Part shown: piece after piece, positions 1 through 12,400 of the stretch
Position numbering within the stretch: the stretch's first letter is position 1
How the letters are laid out: each line of letters opens with the position of its first letter
From: Straminergon stramineum
Lineage: Eukaryota; Streptophyta; Bryopsida; Hypnales; Calliergonaceae
DNA length: 64,000 nt
NCBI GenBank assembly: GCA_963920665.1
Contig: OY987265.1
Span: forward strand, 2,795,001 to 2,859,000
Direction of reading: 5' to 3'
The notes under the pieces: model-generated
What the model was told of the DNA's origin: nothing
The model's input: only the letters and a program-made list of their open reading frames with translations
The model's database searches: none
Made by a program: the position numbers and the translations under genes

Positions 1-49
1 GATTAATGTGTGAAGTCAATTTGCCTAGATTTTATAATTTTGTTAAGAT

Positions 50-960
50 GTGTAGAAGTCTAATTGACTGTACTCGTGTAAGTATTGGTATGTGAGGTCT
101 ACATGGTAAGACACCACATTTAGTACATTGCAATTTTATATGTGAACTATTTACTAGCTCATTGCAGTGTGAGAATGTTTAATTGACAATATCGATGGGT
201 GTGTGAATTGTGGCAATGGGAATAATTGGTAATGTCTAATTGATGGAAGGAATACCAATTTAGATATAACTGCAAGAAATAAGCATGGTGAGTTGTGAAG
301 CCTAAGTAGATTATAATTCCGTGAGAAATGTTGTTTGTAATCTTTAGTAGTATTTAATAGTACTGGAAATTGTGTCAAATATCAAATTAATTTAAGACTA
401 TGCATGATGGATAGCTAATTTGGATTATTAGTTATTTGCGAGTCTTAGTTATTTATCATAGTAGAGTAAGCATGTTGAGCTTAAGTCCCATTAAGTCTAA
501 TTGACAGAGAAGTGGGTGAGTTCAACTCATCAATTTCAAATACACATGGTCTAATTGCAACAAAGATAGTTCTCAAAGAAAATTGATAAATTTAGTTGTG
601 AATTAAATTAAGTTACATACATTAAAATGGTTCCAAGTGAGAATTATTAATAGTTGAAATTTGTAATTGTACCAAATTTCACATATAACATATCTAGTAG
701 TTGGGATTTGCCTTTGTTGATAGGAAGTGGTCTAATTGGCAATTTATAATAGTACTTGTCAAGAGTGGAGTTTGTAGTAGGCAGCAAGTCAATTGAACTT
801 TGAAAAGGGAGCAATGCATGGTTATAGATTAGGTCCTTAGTTGGGAAGCTATGACTTGGTATAAGTCTAATTGATCCAACTACTCCAAGTAATAAAGACT
901 AAGTCTAATTGACCATAAAGGAAGGTGGAGCAAATTGGTTGATGTGAAGAATTGATCAAG
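50..960. repeat. Dispersed GTCTAATTGA-like motif
   Basis: The decamer GTCTAATTGA or a one-base variant recurs about eight to ten times in the first kilobase, for example near 58, 234, 495, 549, 730, 865 and 904. Spacing is irregular, so this is not a simple tandem array. A related but different motif (TCCAAGTTGG-like) is frequent at 60.9-62.3 kb. Function unknown; it may be the remnant of a degenerate satellite. Confidence 0.4.
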
Positions 961-1425
961 TCCTAGGAAAGAATTAACACTTCTTTGTGAATATTTACAA
1001 TCGCATGGAAATAAGAGATGGAATTTTTTTATGCAATTAAATTACAATTGAATTAATATTGTTTAGATAGATGAGAGAAAGAAAAGAAAATTAAATTTAT
1101 ATGCAAGTTAATTGCCTTTTTATATATAAATATCTATACAATGTTATTAAGTGGCTAGAGCATGCATAAAGGCAAATTGACTATTCCTTGCAAATTGACT
1201 TGAGATTTGACATGAGTCATACACTAGATAGGACTGTGACATCATTTCACTGGGTCTATAATATAGCATTGGGAATTGAGACTGTGAAAATTGGCATTGG
1301 AATATTTTCTTGGATTTCTTTCAAAAAAACAAACCTAGAAGCACTTAGATAAATATCCAAAATATAGAAACAAGTGACCTTAGTCATGCAAATGTTAGAC
1401 TTATTGACCTTTTCTTAGGAATTAA

Positions 1426-1789
1426 CCCCCTATACTATATTTCCTTGGGTTTTGTTGAATAGATAAAATTCACCTCACAACTCTTCAATACATAAAATTA
1501 GAAATTCAAAGTCAAAAGTACAAAAACTTTAAGTTAAGAAGATTCAAAGCAAAAATTTCTAGTCAAGCAAAGTTCATATTTTTTTATTTTCTTCATTTTA
1601 AATGTAAATATCTTGCAATCTATGTTGTTAAAGTTTCTGAAACTTCTTCCACACATTCTTACACTAGTCTAGTACAAGATCTTATGGTTAGATAGGCAAA
1701 AAATAAAAATAAAAGTTTCTTGCTCTTTCCAAAAGAAATAACAATTTTGAGTGGGGTTCAATGAAAAAAAGGTCTTGAAACTTTAGGGG
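1426..1789. mobile_element. Possible TTAA-flanked miniature piggyBac-type element
   Basis: TTAA at 1422-1425 is followed by CCCCCTATACTA, and the segment ends in ACTTTAGGGG followed by TTAA at 1790-1793. The CCCC...GGGG termini between TTAA tetramers resemble the ends of the 42.9-49.0 kb piggyBac element. It is 364 bp with no coding capacity. TIR similarity is short, so chance is not excluded. Confidence 0.4.
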
Positions 1790-3363
1790 TTAAAATGATC
1801 ATAAACAAAAAAAAGTATACAATTTTAAATTTGCACAATTTTCTATAATATTAAAAATCACATATTCAAAATTTGGGAATACCTTTCTCATTTTTATTTT
1901 TTAAACCCCGATGAAAGCCTCAATGGTTTTATTCTGATAGCGTATTCTATTTTAAACTTTCATGCATGACCTTGTAAGTCTACTTGTTGTGTATATAACA
2001 TTATTAATTGATGCTAGGAGGTTCTTTTTGCTCCCCCAAAGGCACACACTTCTAGTACTCATTGCAACTTTCCAACTATCCAATGACTCTTGACAACTTC
2101 CTAGTTAGCCAATGGTATTGGTGTAGTACTCAATTGAATTCATTCCCAAGGATTCAAAGTGGGATTATCCCAATCTTGAAGGGGAAATGGTTTAAGCTAG
2201 AATAGTTAACTATGTCATGTGTGTATACATATAGTACCCACCATAGAAAAGTAACATTGTTTGTAAGAAAAAATGGAAAACAAATTAAATGATAGTCCTA
2301 TAGGATTAATTTTTAAATTTAGATTATTTTTTGGATTGAAACCAACATCATTTATTACCATATATTCATGTCACATTCAACACCTTGATGTTCAAAAAAA
2401 TAAAATTTATTTTGGCATTTCGAGAATTTGGCAACTAGATTTGATTTTCTTGGCTTTTGACATGTTACTCTTCCTAATTTTTCAACACTTTGATGAAATG
2501 ATTTGATTTTTTCTTTTCAAACGTGAATGTGTTCTTTTTTCCTAAATTTTATCAAGAATAATTTTTGAATATTCAGAATTTCGAAAATGAAATATTCTCA
2601 GATTTTTAGAAATTATTGTACAATTATTCATATTTTAGACATACTCCAATTTTTTCCTAATTATCATGATGATCACCCATTTCTGATCACTTAAGCAATT
2701 TAGCCTATGTGAGGCATGGGGAAAGTTAAGGAAATTTTTTTCTTGTATAGAGAAATAGATTTAAGAAGGATTTCATAATTTCCTAAATTTTTTCCCTTAA
2801 AAGCAAAATTATCACAAATTTTTTTCAAGAAGATTCTATTTGTCCCATTCTTGATATGTACGCAAACCTATTTCTAACCATAGGATGGTTCCAAAATTGA
2901 TGTAAAGCTTCCAATGTACATGTTGTAATCATGTAAGCTTTCAATGTACACCTCCTGGACATTTTTGTTGTCCTTGGGGTCCTGAGGTACATGAGCTGTC
3001 ACCTACAATTCATCTAATCCGAAATGGAGCAGCCTAAACTACAAGAATGGGAGGTTGATCATAAATGGATGATCTCCTTTATTTACGAAATTGACCTACA
3101 CGTAGGGTATTGACAGGGAAACTGAATGTTGAACTTCGTTGTCCAAACTGTCTCCAAGAAAGGTGGTGGAGGAAAGATGACCCCCACCACATTCTATTTA
3201 ATCCCATATTGTAAGCATGGTCGGATCGTCCGTTGGAGTTGGAGGATGGCTGATAGCCAAACACTTTTCACAGCCATTTCAATGTAATCTAAAAGGTCAT
3301 GACAGCTCATTGTGAACTGTGGAGATTATTTTGGAATTGTAGAGCAATAGTAGAGTCCTGCAT

Positions 3364-3566
3364 GCCCTCCCAACAATGGTGAATATTTTGAAGTAGCTAG
3401 TGCCCTCCCAACATATATAGGTGAATATTTTGAGTGAGCCAGTGCCCTCTCAACATATATAGGTGAATATTTTGAGTGAGCTAGTGCCCTCCCAACATAT
3501 ATAGGTGAATATTTCGAGTGAGCCAGTGCCCTCTCCAACATAGGTGAATATTTCGAGGGAGCTAGC
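3364..3566. repeat. 42-bp minisatellite, about five units
   Basis: Five head-to-tail units begin GCCCTCCCAACA and contain TATATAGGTGAATATTT. The three central units are 42 bp; the outer two are shortened by internal deletions. Because 42 is a multiple of three the array is open on the minus strand as a 14-residue peptide repeat, but I regard that frame as a by-product. The array ends about 120 bp upstream of the TATA-like motif of block A. Confidence 0.85.
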
Positions 3567-3680
3567 GGCATTGGTTGAAATGACGAATCACCAAGAAAAA
3601 TACACGTGAACTTTGAATGTAATGTAATTTAGTGTCTGAACTTCAAAGGTCCCACCATACATCCATACCGTCGACCCACT

Positions 3681-3688
3681 TATTTAAA
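3681..3688 (+). promoter_or_regulatory. TATA-like motif of block A
   Basis: TATTTAAA lies about 150 bp upstream of the ATG at 3838. The copy at 35.56 kb keeps the surrounding CCACTTATTTAA but reads TATTTAATA. A pyrimidine-rich leader follows. This is only a plausible core promoter. Confidence 0.35.
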
Positions 3689-3837
3689 CACGACTGCTAG
3701 ACCTTTCATTGTCTTCAATTTAGTTCGGCGGCCTTGCCTCTCTCTCATGCCCCTGTTTGTCTCAGATTAGTCTTGCAGCTGCTTCATTGATGGATCAACA
3801 CGAAGTTGATTTCTTGGATCTCGATTGACATATATCG

Positions 3838-3936
3838 ATGGCTCTTGTCTTCGATCTAGTTGTAGGAGGTGCACCCCTTGGAGCTAGAGTTGATTGCCCC
3901 CATGGCATTCATCCGCAATTCCAACTACATCCATAG
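3838..3936 (+). pseudogene. Frameshifted 5' end of an unidentified gene (block A)
   Basis: A short frame begins MALVFDLVVGGAPLGARVDC and stops at a TAG after 32 residues. The homologous frame in A' (35731-35907) begins MALVFDPVAGGAALGVGANC and stays open for 58 residues; one base differs in a CCCC run, which shifts the frame here. The glycine/alanine-rich hydrophobic start resembles, very loosely, the first residues of RPW8-type domains, but I cannot support that assignment. No downstream exon was recognised. It may be a relic of a first exon or not coding at all. Confidence 0.3.
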
Positions 3937-5045
3937 GAAGTGCTCGCCGTCGGCCTCTTTCTAGACCCCCCTCCCTCCGGTTGTCCTTGCCGCTGCAAAT
4001 CTCCTATTTGATTCTCATTGTGGATGGTACGCATGCAGTAGTTAGTGTCCTAGCTCATGAAACTACCTTGCAGTAATTGCAAAAGACACTTTCGTAGCAT
4101 TGCCTTTTTGCAAACCCTAGTTTATCCTTGGAGTTGTTTGGAGTTATGATCGTGTTGTTGATCGATCTTCAATGTATCTCTTGTGTCACTTCAATTGTGA
4201 CTCTACGAGAGGCCTGTGAAGTGACATGCGAAGTGCTCTTCAATTCATATTAACTTACTTCTTGTTCATGTGAAATGATGGCTCAACCGTATGGGCACCG
4301 CACAACATGGATTGCTTAATTAGTACTCTTAATTACTTTCCATGTGCTTGGCTTCTTCGTAATCTTCATGTTGTGATGGTAGTCTCTAGAGATTGTAGAA
4401 CCATGCGAGGAAGCTCCTCATGATTATCGCAAGCGGCCAATGAAAAGATTAATCTGAATCCTACACTTGCTATTAGCAGGCGGTGGTTGCTTCAATGTAT
4501 ATCAATGATGATAACTACAATAGCTTATTTCGCACAAGTGCACCTCAGCATAGACTTATTGTAGTTGGGAGCAAACTAATTAAAGTTAACATCAGAATAT
4601 GTGATTAGAAATCCCGTTAGAAATAATGTACGTACTATGTTTTCTGTACAACTCTAAGCATTTCCCTCTTTGCTCACTGTAAACTTCAGTTTTACAGTGA
4701 ACTCCAAATCGCGTAGCATGGACTTTGTGTGAACCGACTGCAAGACTAATTTCTACATATCCAGTATTATATAGTTTCCAAATGATAGGCTTGTTGGATC
4801 CAAGCTTGCAAGCACGTGCCCCGACCCATGCTTGCATGTATGTTGGCTATCTTCTCATCAAGCTAGCCATGTCTGGCTATGTCTAGCTTGTGAGCGATTC
4901 TCTTGCTGTAGTAGTATGACTTTTTTAAGTAAATCTAGGTGATTTGGGCATTATTCCAATTTTTGAGAGGATTCCAAAGCACTCCTGTATGCATGGGTAG
5001 GATATTTTAAAAATAAATTTTAAGGTTTGTTTGAGTGAAATTGTT

Positions 5046-5590
5046 CAAGAATTGTACATTCTGCATATGTTTTTTTCAGCAACACTTTACACCACGTCTG
5101 ACTTTTTTCATGATCAATCTAAGGGGAAAAAATGTTCGCTTCTCAAGTCCTTCTTAGTGCTCTAGTCTGAAAGCAGTCTAGCACCCTTCTCACACGGTCA
5201 TAGGTAATATATGTTGATTAGCCTATGACCGTGACTTTGTGAAACGAGTTTTTTCTTGTCCAAGGGTTAGATGTTGTCTCCGTGTAAGTTCTTTTTGTCA
5301 ATTTGTTGCCAAAAATCGATCTCATCCAGGAGAGAGCAACAAACCTATAGGAAATTTGAGGATTTTCGGAGCAACTTTTTGCCCATTCCATCCAAGATTG
5401 GACCTACAATTTGTCAAATCTTTCACATTGTAGTAAAATTATGTACTCAAAATGGAGTTAAAAATAGCAAAAATTGTCTTTCTCATCTTGTAGTCATTGC
5501 CACATTAGCAATATGGAAAAATCCAAGAAATCACGTTGCTTCCTACAACACCAACTTGATAGTGGAAGTCAAAATTGTACATCCCATCTA
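5046..5590. other. Spacer between block A and the first MITE
   Basis: No gene recognised. It contains a perfect 12-bp inverted repeat at 5193-5233 (separate entry). Confidence 0.5.
5193..5233. repeat. Perfect 12-bp inverted repeat with 17-nt loop
   Basis: CACGGTCATAGG at 5193-5204 is exactly complementary to CCTATGACCGTG at 5222-5233. The stem is too short for a plant microRNA precursor and is not followed by a T run. Function unknown. Confidence 0.7.
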
Positions 5591-5977
5591 TGGTAGAACC
5601 ACCCATTACTAGCCAAAACCCATGGTCAAGACATAGGCAATGGGAAATTCAATAGAGAGAGGACTGACAGATAATCATTAAATTTTCAGTTTCCAACCAT
5701 CTTGTAGCCATTACTGTAATGACAGATATGCTTCGATTTGAGAACCCAGTTAGTCTCTAGATGAGTAGTGATGGAAGAATCTATATATTGGGGATGGGAG
5801 CAGGCCAACTTTTGGCTTCTAAAATTCATAACAATTTTATTTTGAAGAAAAAAATTACGAAACTTTGGCAATGCCCATGATTTCTATCTGTCCACAGGGC
5901 TGGAAATTCAAATTGCCTTGAATAGCTCTGGAGCATGCACAGATTCCTTAAGTGGTTGGTCATGGGCGGTTCTACTA
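5591..5977 (-). mobile_element. 387-bp MITE, TGGTAGAACC family, copy 1
   Basis: This 387-bp segment is the reverse complement of 19766-20152 with few differences and is also related to 33029-33414. Termini are TGGTAGAACC and its near-inverse GGTTCTACTA, extending inward as (A/G)CCCAT(T/G)ACCA. No coding capacity. The flanks of this copy show no clear TSD, but the copy at 33.0 kb has a 9-bp TSD, which fits a Mutator-type MITE. Confidence 0.8.
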
Positions 5978-6361
5978 TATCAAAATTGCAAAGACCATTG
6001 GCTAGTTTGATTGTCACATTGAAAATTCATAGAAATTACATGCCATATCCAAAAAATCTATTTTTTTTTTTAAATTCATGATTTTCAATTGCTATTACTA
6101 CAAAAATATTATTTTATTCTAAGAAAATGGTGCCTCCAACTACTCTGAATTGCTTACATTGACGTTTCAGGTGTTTCCACTGTAATTTGCCAAAGTCACA
6201 CTATTTCAAATGAGAGCAGACTGAAAGATTACAGTACAGGTATATCTTAATTCTGCAAAACAAAGTGTCATAAATAAATCACAGCACTACACCTGACACT
6301 AATTTTGCACCGTCATTAAGTATACACGATAATTCAGTTGACACCGATGCTTCGTCCAAGG

Positions 6362-6382
6362 CCCTAAACCCCCTAACCCTAA
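6362..6382 (+). promoter_or_regulatory. Telo-box-like motif upstream of the TPR gene
   Basis: CCCTAAACC followed by CCCTAACCCTAA lies about 80 bp upstream of the first ATG of the TPR gene and is followed by an A/G-rich leader. Telo-boxes (AAACCCTAA) are known promoter or 5'-UTR elements of plant genes active in growing cells, including many for ribosomal and organellar proteins. The role here is inferred. Confidence 0.45.
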
Positions 6383-6464
6383 GAGAAAAAGAAAAAGAAA
6401 AAAAAGAAAAAATGAAAATGATTCGATCTGCTTCAGATTTCCAAACTATCAAGTCTACGAACTT

Positions 6465-9400
6465 GTGTGTCGCGCACTCATTTTGGCCAAATTCGGAGCG
6501 ATGGGGACGCGACTGTCAAGCAGATTGGCCAATTCCTCTCACTGGAGACGACACCTTGCCGCAGCTAAGCAAGGCTCACGAGAAGCTCCGCCATCTCCAA
6601 TTCAGCCAGGTTTAATCCTCTGTCCCTGGCATTGCGCTAGCTCACTGTCAATCGATTTTTGTATATCAGCGATGGAGAGATGGAGAGCTCTGGAATTCTC
6701 TACAATAAATCTGTAATTGGTACGCCATAGTGTTTTCTTCAATGCCGAGTTCTCTCTCTAATTAAAGTCTTCCGTAGCAAGTTTGAAGAAAGTCCTTCCG
6801 TTTTCGTAGCCAATTTTGATGACGGGGAGAATGTTTGTAGTATCAGAGGAATTTGGTGCTTTATCATGCTTAGAATTCTTGATTGTAATTATTGTGGTGA
6901 AAATTGTATTCTATAGTCGTTTTGATCAGAAATTAGGGTTTAGAAAAGGTTGTTTTCGTGCCTTTCAGCGGGTTTTGGTTTTAAGGAAATCTGGTTGTAC
7001 AGGGATCGGCACAAACTTTGCTGGAATTGCCACCTCAAGTGATGTGTTTCTTAGCCAGTCACCTCTTGGAAGGCTTTGGGCTTTTTTAATTTCAGGTGAG
7101 CCAGAAATCGTTTTGTCAATTCAAGGAAGCTGCTGCTGTTTTTTATAAGCTGTTTTTCATCTGAATCTCTTGTCCATTTCAGTATCTTTGTCTATGGGGA
7201 GTAATCTTGAATTCCTGCTTCAGAGAATTGTGAGCTAGTGGCCCATGTTGAAATGATGTTGAGGATTCTATTTGCGTCAATTGGATTATTTAAACCAATA
7301 CGTAGGAGTGTGATTTTGGGGAGATCGCTATAGAGCTGTGAAGATCGCTTTGAGTACAAGAGCCAAATTGATTGAGATCCATTTTTTTATCACAATGTAT
7401 GAATTTCTTGCGAAATATCAGAGCGGGAGGTTGTAGTCCACCATAAGTGACAGCAGACCACCCAATTTTCTATTCAAAGATGAGTGCCCATAGACATTTA
7501 GCCTAGTTATGCTTGGACCACTTGCCCATGAGTTGAATCGAGTGCATGAGCAGATGAGTTGCAATTGGTGACGAGGCCAGGATCCTAACAATTTCAAATG
7601 TCCTCTACGTTAGTGACCAATCTTGACATGGAAAAGTGTGGGAACGCGGGATTTTCTCACTGATGCCTTCTGAACTGGACGCAGGAGTTCTTACATGGGG
7701 TGGCATGCACATTAGTTTGTCTGAGGAATTAAGTGCACGATCACCGACTGCAGAGAGTGTGCAACAAGAGGTTCAACTTGTGGAAGATAGTTTGCAGTCC
7801 CCTGAATCCGGTGAGATTGCTTCCAACTCTCATACTGCAAGATGGCGGATCTATACGGACATGGGCCGTGATCTTTTCTCTCAGGTCAGAGCCTCCCGCC
7901 TTCTGCAATGCGAATCATGGTACAGTGGTGGATAGTAGAATCGTTAGGGACCTGACTCCGTCTTCTTTTCTGGCCCAAGTGTATTCATTCATACACTTGG
8001 GCTGGACATTTTAGAGAATGGTGGAAGCACGGATTGGAAAATGACAGTTGTCACTCGTCTTTGAATGGAAATGGGTCTGTCTACTGTCAATTCTGGAAGT
8101 CCACAACCTCCCGCCTTGATATTGCATAAGAAATTTATACAAGTGATAAAAAAAATTGATCTAAATAGGTTTGGGTCTTGTATCCAAAGTGCTCTCTCCA
8201 CAGTTCCTTAGTATTCTAACAAATATCACACTCCTACATATTGCTTCGAATCCTTGGAGTGACTCCACTGGTATCCTCTACCTGGTCTTAGTCTATCGTC
8301 ATCCGACTCGAAATTTAAGCGATGTCATGATGGGCTGCAGTTCTAGCTTCCTGTTTCCTGTGTTTGGGAGACCAAATGGTACTTTTGGCAAAGGGACATG
8401 TTCACATGTCATCAACTGTCAGTTATTGCATTAAGAATCTGTTCTGGAGTTCACTTGATTCAAGCCTAGGTTCAAGCCTGTCATGGATGTTTGTGGGAAC
8501 GTAAAGTATCACAAATTGTGCGCCAAGACTCCCTATTTGGCTTGTTTCTTAGGGCCGTCTTGATGAGGCTGAGAAGTACTTTGAAAGAGCATTGGAAGAA
8601 GCGAAGAAAGGCTTTGGAGAGCGAGATCCTCATGTTGCTTCTAGCTGCAACAACTTGGTATGACATTCAATCAGAAGGGAGGGATTTTGCAAGATTCAGA
8701 ATGGTCAATAGTGCAGCTTCTACTTAGAAAATCTTACATATTCGGTTGTCTTCTCAGTCACCAATGTGCTGAATCAGGACTGTCCTAATCCTTGTTCTAT
8801 GTAGCAGACTTGTTTGAGGGTTGGTTGCATGTCTTGCTAACTAATATCCAAAAGCAACCTCCTGTAAATATTATTTCTTGATTGCTGGATCTTTTTTTTT
8901 TACATCATGTCCGTGAATGGAGCAATCTTCCGATCCCGATTCATTTGTTGATCCACTTGCCACCAGGCTGAGCTATACCGCATGAGAAGGGAGTATACAA
9001 AGGCTGAGCCTCTCTTTTTAGAGTCGGTGCAGAGGCTGGAGCAAGCTTTGGGTCCTTTGCATGAAAGGTATGCTGGGGTTTGTCCTCCCATTTTGTACCG
9101 AATGCTGTGTCGTCAGTTATTGCTTGTCAAAGTAGTTTTCTCAGGCGGTTGTCGCCTGTCCAAGGGCTGCTGGTGGTGGGCGTCCCATCCGTGGTTGAAG
9201 ACAGTGAGAAATTGACAGTCAAATGGGTGGCTGCTGACTGGTTTCCATTTTACAGTGTCGGCTTTGCGTTGCACAACCTTGCTGGCACGTACTTGCAGCA
9301 ACACAAATATGAGGAAGCTCGGGTTTGCTATGAGGTAAGTTGAAAACACATTAGTCGTTAACGAATGTAGTGAGAGACGTTGGATTGCGAGTTGTAATCT

Positions 9401-12400
9401 TTATCTGTTCAATATCCACATGAAGAAGACAACCTAAGTTGTCTGAGATGTATTTCTTAGGTTTCGCTTGGAGCTTTCTCTTAGACATGAATTATTCTTA
9501 GAATTTGCGTTTCCAGGCCTGGTAGCCGTTGAAAAGAACTTATGATGATTTAGCTAATAAGAGCTTGACCGTCCCATTACTTGCTGACGGGGTATAGGGT
9601 ATCGGATAAGTTCGCAAAGCGTTTAGACAGGATCCGCCTTTCTTTATTTGACAGTGGTGGCGGTTTGGGTTTGGGAACATGATTCGACGAAAATTAATAA
9701 ATTCAGCGGTCATTGAAGGTGCGCTTCGTTTCAAGCTGTGAATTTTTTATTGTGTTTACTACTCTGTTAATCTCCAGCGGAGTTCACCGTGGATGATATA
9801 TTGGATGGCGTGATGATGTGTGTTTGGATTCTTCTCTTGTACTCTCATTTTGGTCAGCAATATGATCTTGATGAACTTGATAACCTTGTGGTATGTGAGA
9901 TTTTTTGGCGTTATTCTTGGATGTACGTTTGAGCTTATCTATGTATGCAAATTGTTTAAATTTTGTGTGGTTGCCATCAGCTTAAGGAGAGGAAGCTGGG
10001 TCCAAGTCACCCAGAGTATGCCAACACGATGTTTCATTTGGCCGAGGTTTGTATTACCGCTTGCATCTGCTTTAGTTCTTTTTAGTTACCGATTCCTCTA
10101 TTTAAGTCACGCTTTCCTGGCTTTGGATCATTTTGGACTACCTACGAACATTTCTTAGCACTTTCATATCGAACGGCATCCTTAAGAATATAAGTTGACC
10201 TAATCCTAGAGTGACAAATATTGATCATTGAAGAGTTTGATTTACTCTGCTCTCTATTGATCATGAAAATCTTAGAAAGTCCTTCCCTCGAATTATTTGC
10301 AATGCCATGTACATGATGACGTTTATGTTTGCAAGTGACTGCTGCAGGTACTACGGCTCCAGGGCAAGTCAGGTGATGCAGAGTATCTTATTCGTGATTC
10401 ACTCCGAATACTTGAGGTGTCGACTCCACAACCCGTACTGGAGAACCTATAATGAAGTTCTATCTCTGTCTCGAATGCGAAGTCGAGGAGATTTTTGCGT
10501 AGATTTGGCTCAATGTGAGGAGCATGCTGGTCTCGGAACAGTCATTATAAAGTTCATGAGTGCTCTTATTTTCGTGTCTCAATGCTCATCAACTCGTGGG
10601 TAAAATCCAGGAGGGCGGAGTTGGCCACTCGCAACAAGCTGTGCGACGCATGAGCCGCCTTGCAGAGGTACACGAATTTTCTTATATTTAATGAAATTTG
10701 AAGAAAGTGTGCCCTTTCTTCCTTTCTTGTTCCTTGGTTGTGAAAGATTCGTGAAAGGCTTGGTGGAGAGTGTGGTTGCTTATCTAAGAGGCTACTATAC
10801 CGGGGTATACTTTTTTTAGTGCTGAGGGTGCATTTTTTTAGTATTTGTGGTTACTGTGTAGCAATATTTTGGATTTGTGCTTAGCTAACTTCTCAAAGTT
10901 AATGATTTTGCCTCTTCACCATGATTTTCTGTACTGAGCATGTCTGGCAGTGTTGTAGGTAAGAGTTATGTCATGGGATTTTCTATAGAGGTGTCTGATT
11001 GATTAGAATTCATTTTTGGCAAATGCAGATACTGGTGCACTCTGGAAAATTACAAGAGGCCGAAAATTTTCAGCGGAAGATTCTGCACATTCTAGAACTT
11101 CTTCTGGTATTTGTTTCATAGCTGCCATGTTAGTATCTATTTCAGAGAGACTGCATTGTAAGCTTATCCTTGAAGTCTGTTTCGAGGTGAAATATTTTTA
11201 TGAGGATTAGCTGTACCAACTTATTGAATGCGCTTACAAGAAGGATGTTTATGTTTTCCATGAATCACCATTGTCGTAAAGAATAAACTTTTCCTATATC
11301 CAGGATTTCATAGGAGTCGTTTAGTCGTGCTTTTATGGGGGTTTTCGTTGCTTCACATAGGTGGTGGTTCGTAATGGTTTTGCTCCTTCGTGTGATTACT
11401 CCCTTTCTTTTTTTTAATCTTACACTTCATGACTTATTAAATTTTTGTGATTACAGGGTCCTGAAAGTCTCAGCACAATTACTGCAGTTGATAATTTGGC
11501 TACTACCTTGCAAGCTTTGCGGAAGCTGGATGAAGCGGAAGAGCTCTTTCTGAGGTTTGTTTGTTTTCCTATCAAATTAAGTCTGCTTCACACTCATTTG
11601 TAAGAGGTCGTTGACTGTAGGAATCAAAACCTAGAGTGAAGTACTGGATTTTAGAGTCCGTTTCAATTAGATTATAGTTTCGGGGTGGAGTTTCATATGC
11701 CTATTCTGGACTCTGCTGTTTTGATTTATTTGTGAACGTGATTTTCAGATGTCTTCGAGTTCGACAGAAGGCTCTGTCATCGACACATATCCAGGTATTG
11801 GTTATGCAAGTATAGATGTATTATTTGACTTTGAAAGTTCAAGATCTTGTCTATTTTGGAGGTCTGAGGTCTACAACTGAACCCGTCTTTAGTGGAATCC
11901 ATTTTAGATTCTGGTCTGTTCTTATTTCAGCAAATCTAGTTACCTTAAATTTTCTTTTGTTTTCTCACATGGTAGTATTGCCCCGCGTGTTGCCCAGGTA
12001 GGATCGACATTATTTAAATTAGCAGTGGTCACAACACAGCAGGCTGATGAAATGGCATTAGACAGAAGTGGTACCTCGGAACAGGTTCGGACGGCTTACG
12101 ACAGGGCCGAAGACATGCTCCGTCAAGCAATAAGGTATTGAGACTGTCAGCTTGAAAGTACATCAAATCTCTTACTTGGTCTTTCTCTTTTATCATATCA
12201 TTCTAGAGTAGTATACCGGTTGCACCCTATCATGAGAATCTGGAGCATTAAGATATTGAAGAAATAGCACACTTTTGAAGGAATTTCTTCCATTGCTACG
12301 CATGCAAGCAATGTCAGATGAGCCTTCATGCCAACATGCCAACTTAGGACTGGATGGAAGGAAGTAAATAATCCCAGTGTGAGCCACAACCGCCTTTGTA

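Larger units (their letters stand above)
1..3330. other. AT-rich intergenic spacer, no gene recognised
   Basis: I see no splice-able gene, RNA gene or conserved protein here. Reading frames are short and biased by AT-rich sequence. The first kilobase carries a recurrent GTCTAATTGA-like motif, and a possible TTAA-flanked miniature element lies at 1426-1789; both are listed separately. Confidence 0.6.
3660..5045 (+). repeat. Block A: duplicated segment (copy 1)
   Basis: This segment aligns along its length with 35520-36985 (copy A'), including a TATA-like motif, a pyrimidine-rich leader, an ATG, an exon-end-like region and about 900 bp of downstream sequence. Divergence is visible as many substitutions and small indels, so the duplication is older than the Em1/Em2 identity tract. 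In A' the segment is directly followed by block B', whereas here the TPR gene intervenes. Confidence 0.8.

Noticed and set aside
3326..3571. Minus-strand frame with a 14-residue repeat (HSKYSPIYVGRAL).
   Set aside because: It is the translation of a 42-bp minisatellite; no start, splice or homology support.
5193..5233. microRNA precursor or intrinsic terminator.
   Set aside because: The 12-bp stem is far too short for a plant pre-miRNA, there is no T tract, and intrinsic terminators do not apply to nuclear genes.
6361..6384. Interstitial telomere repeat.
   Set aside because: Only two to three imperfect CCCTAA units are present; a promoter telo-box is a better reading than a telomere remnant.
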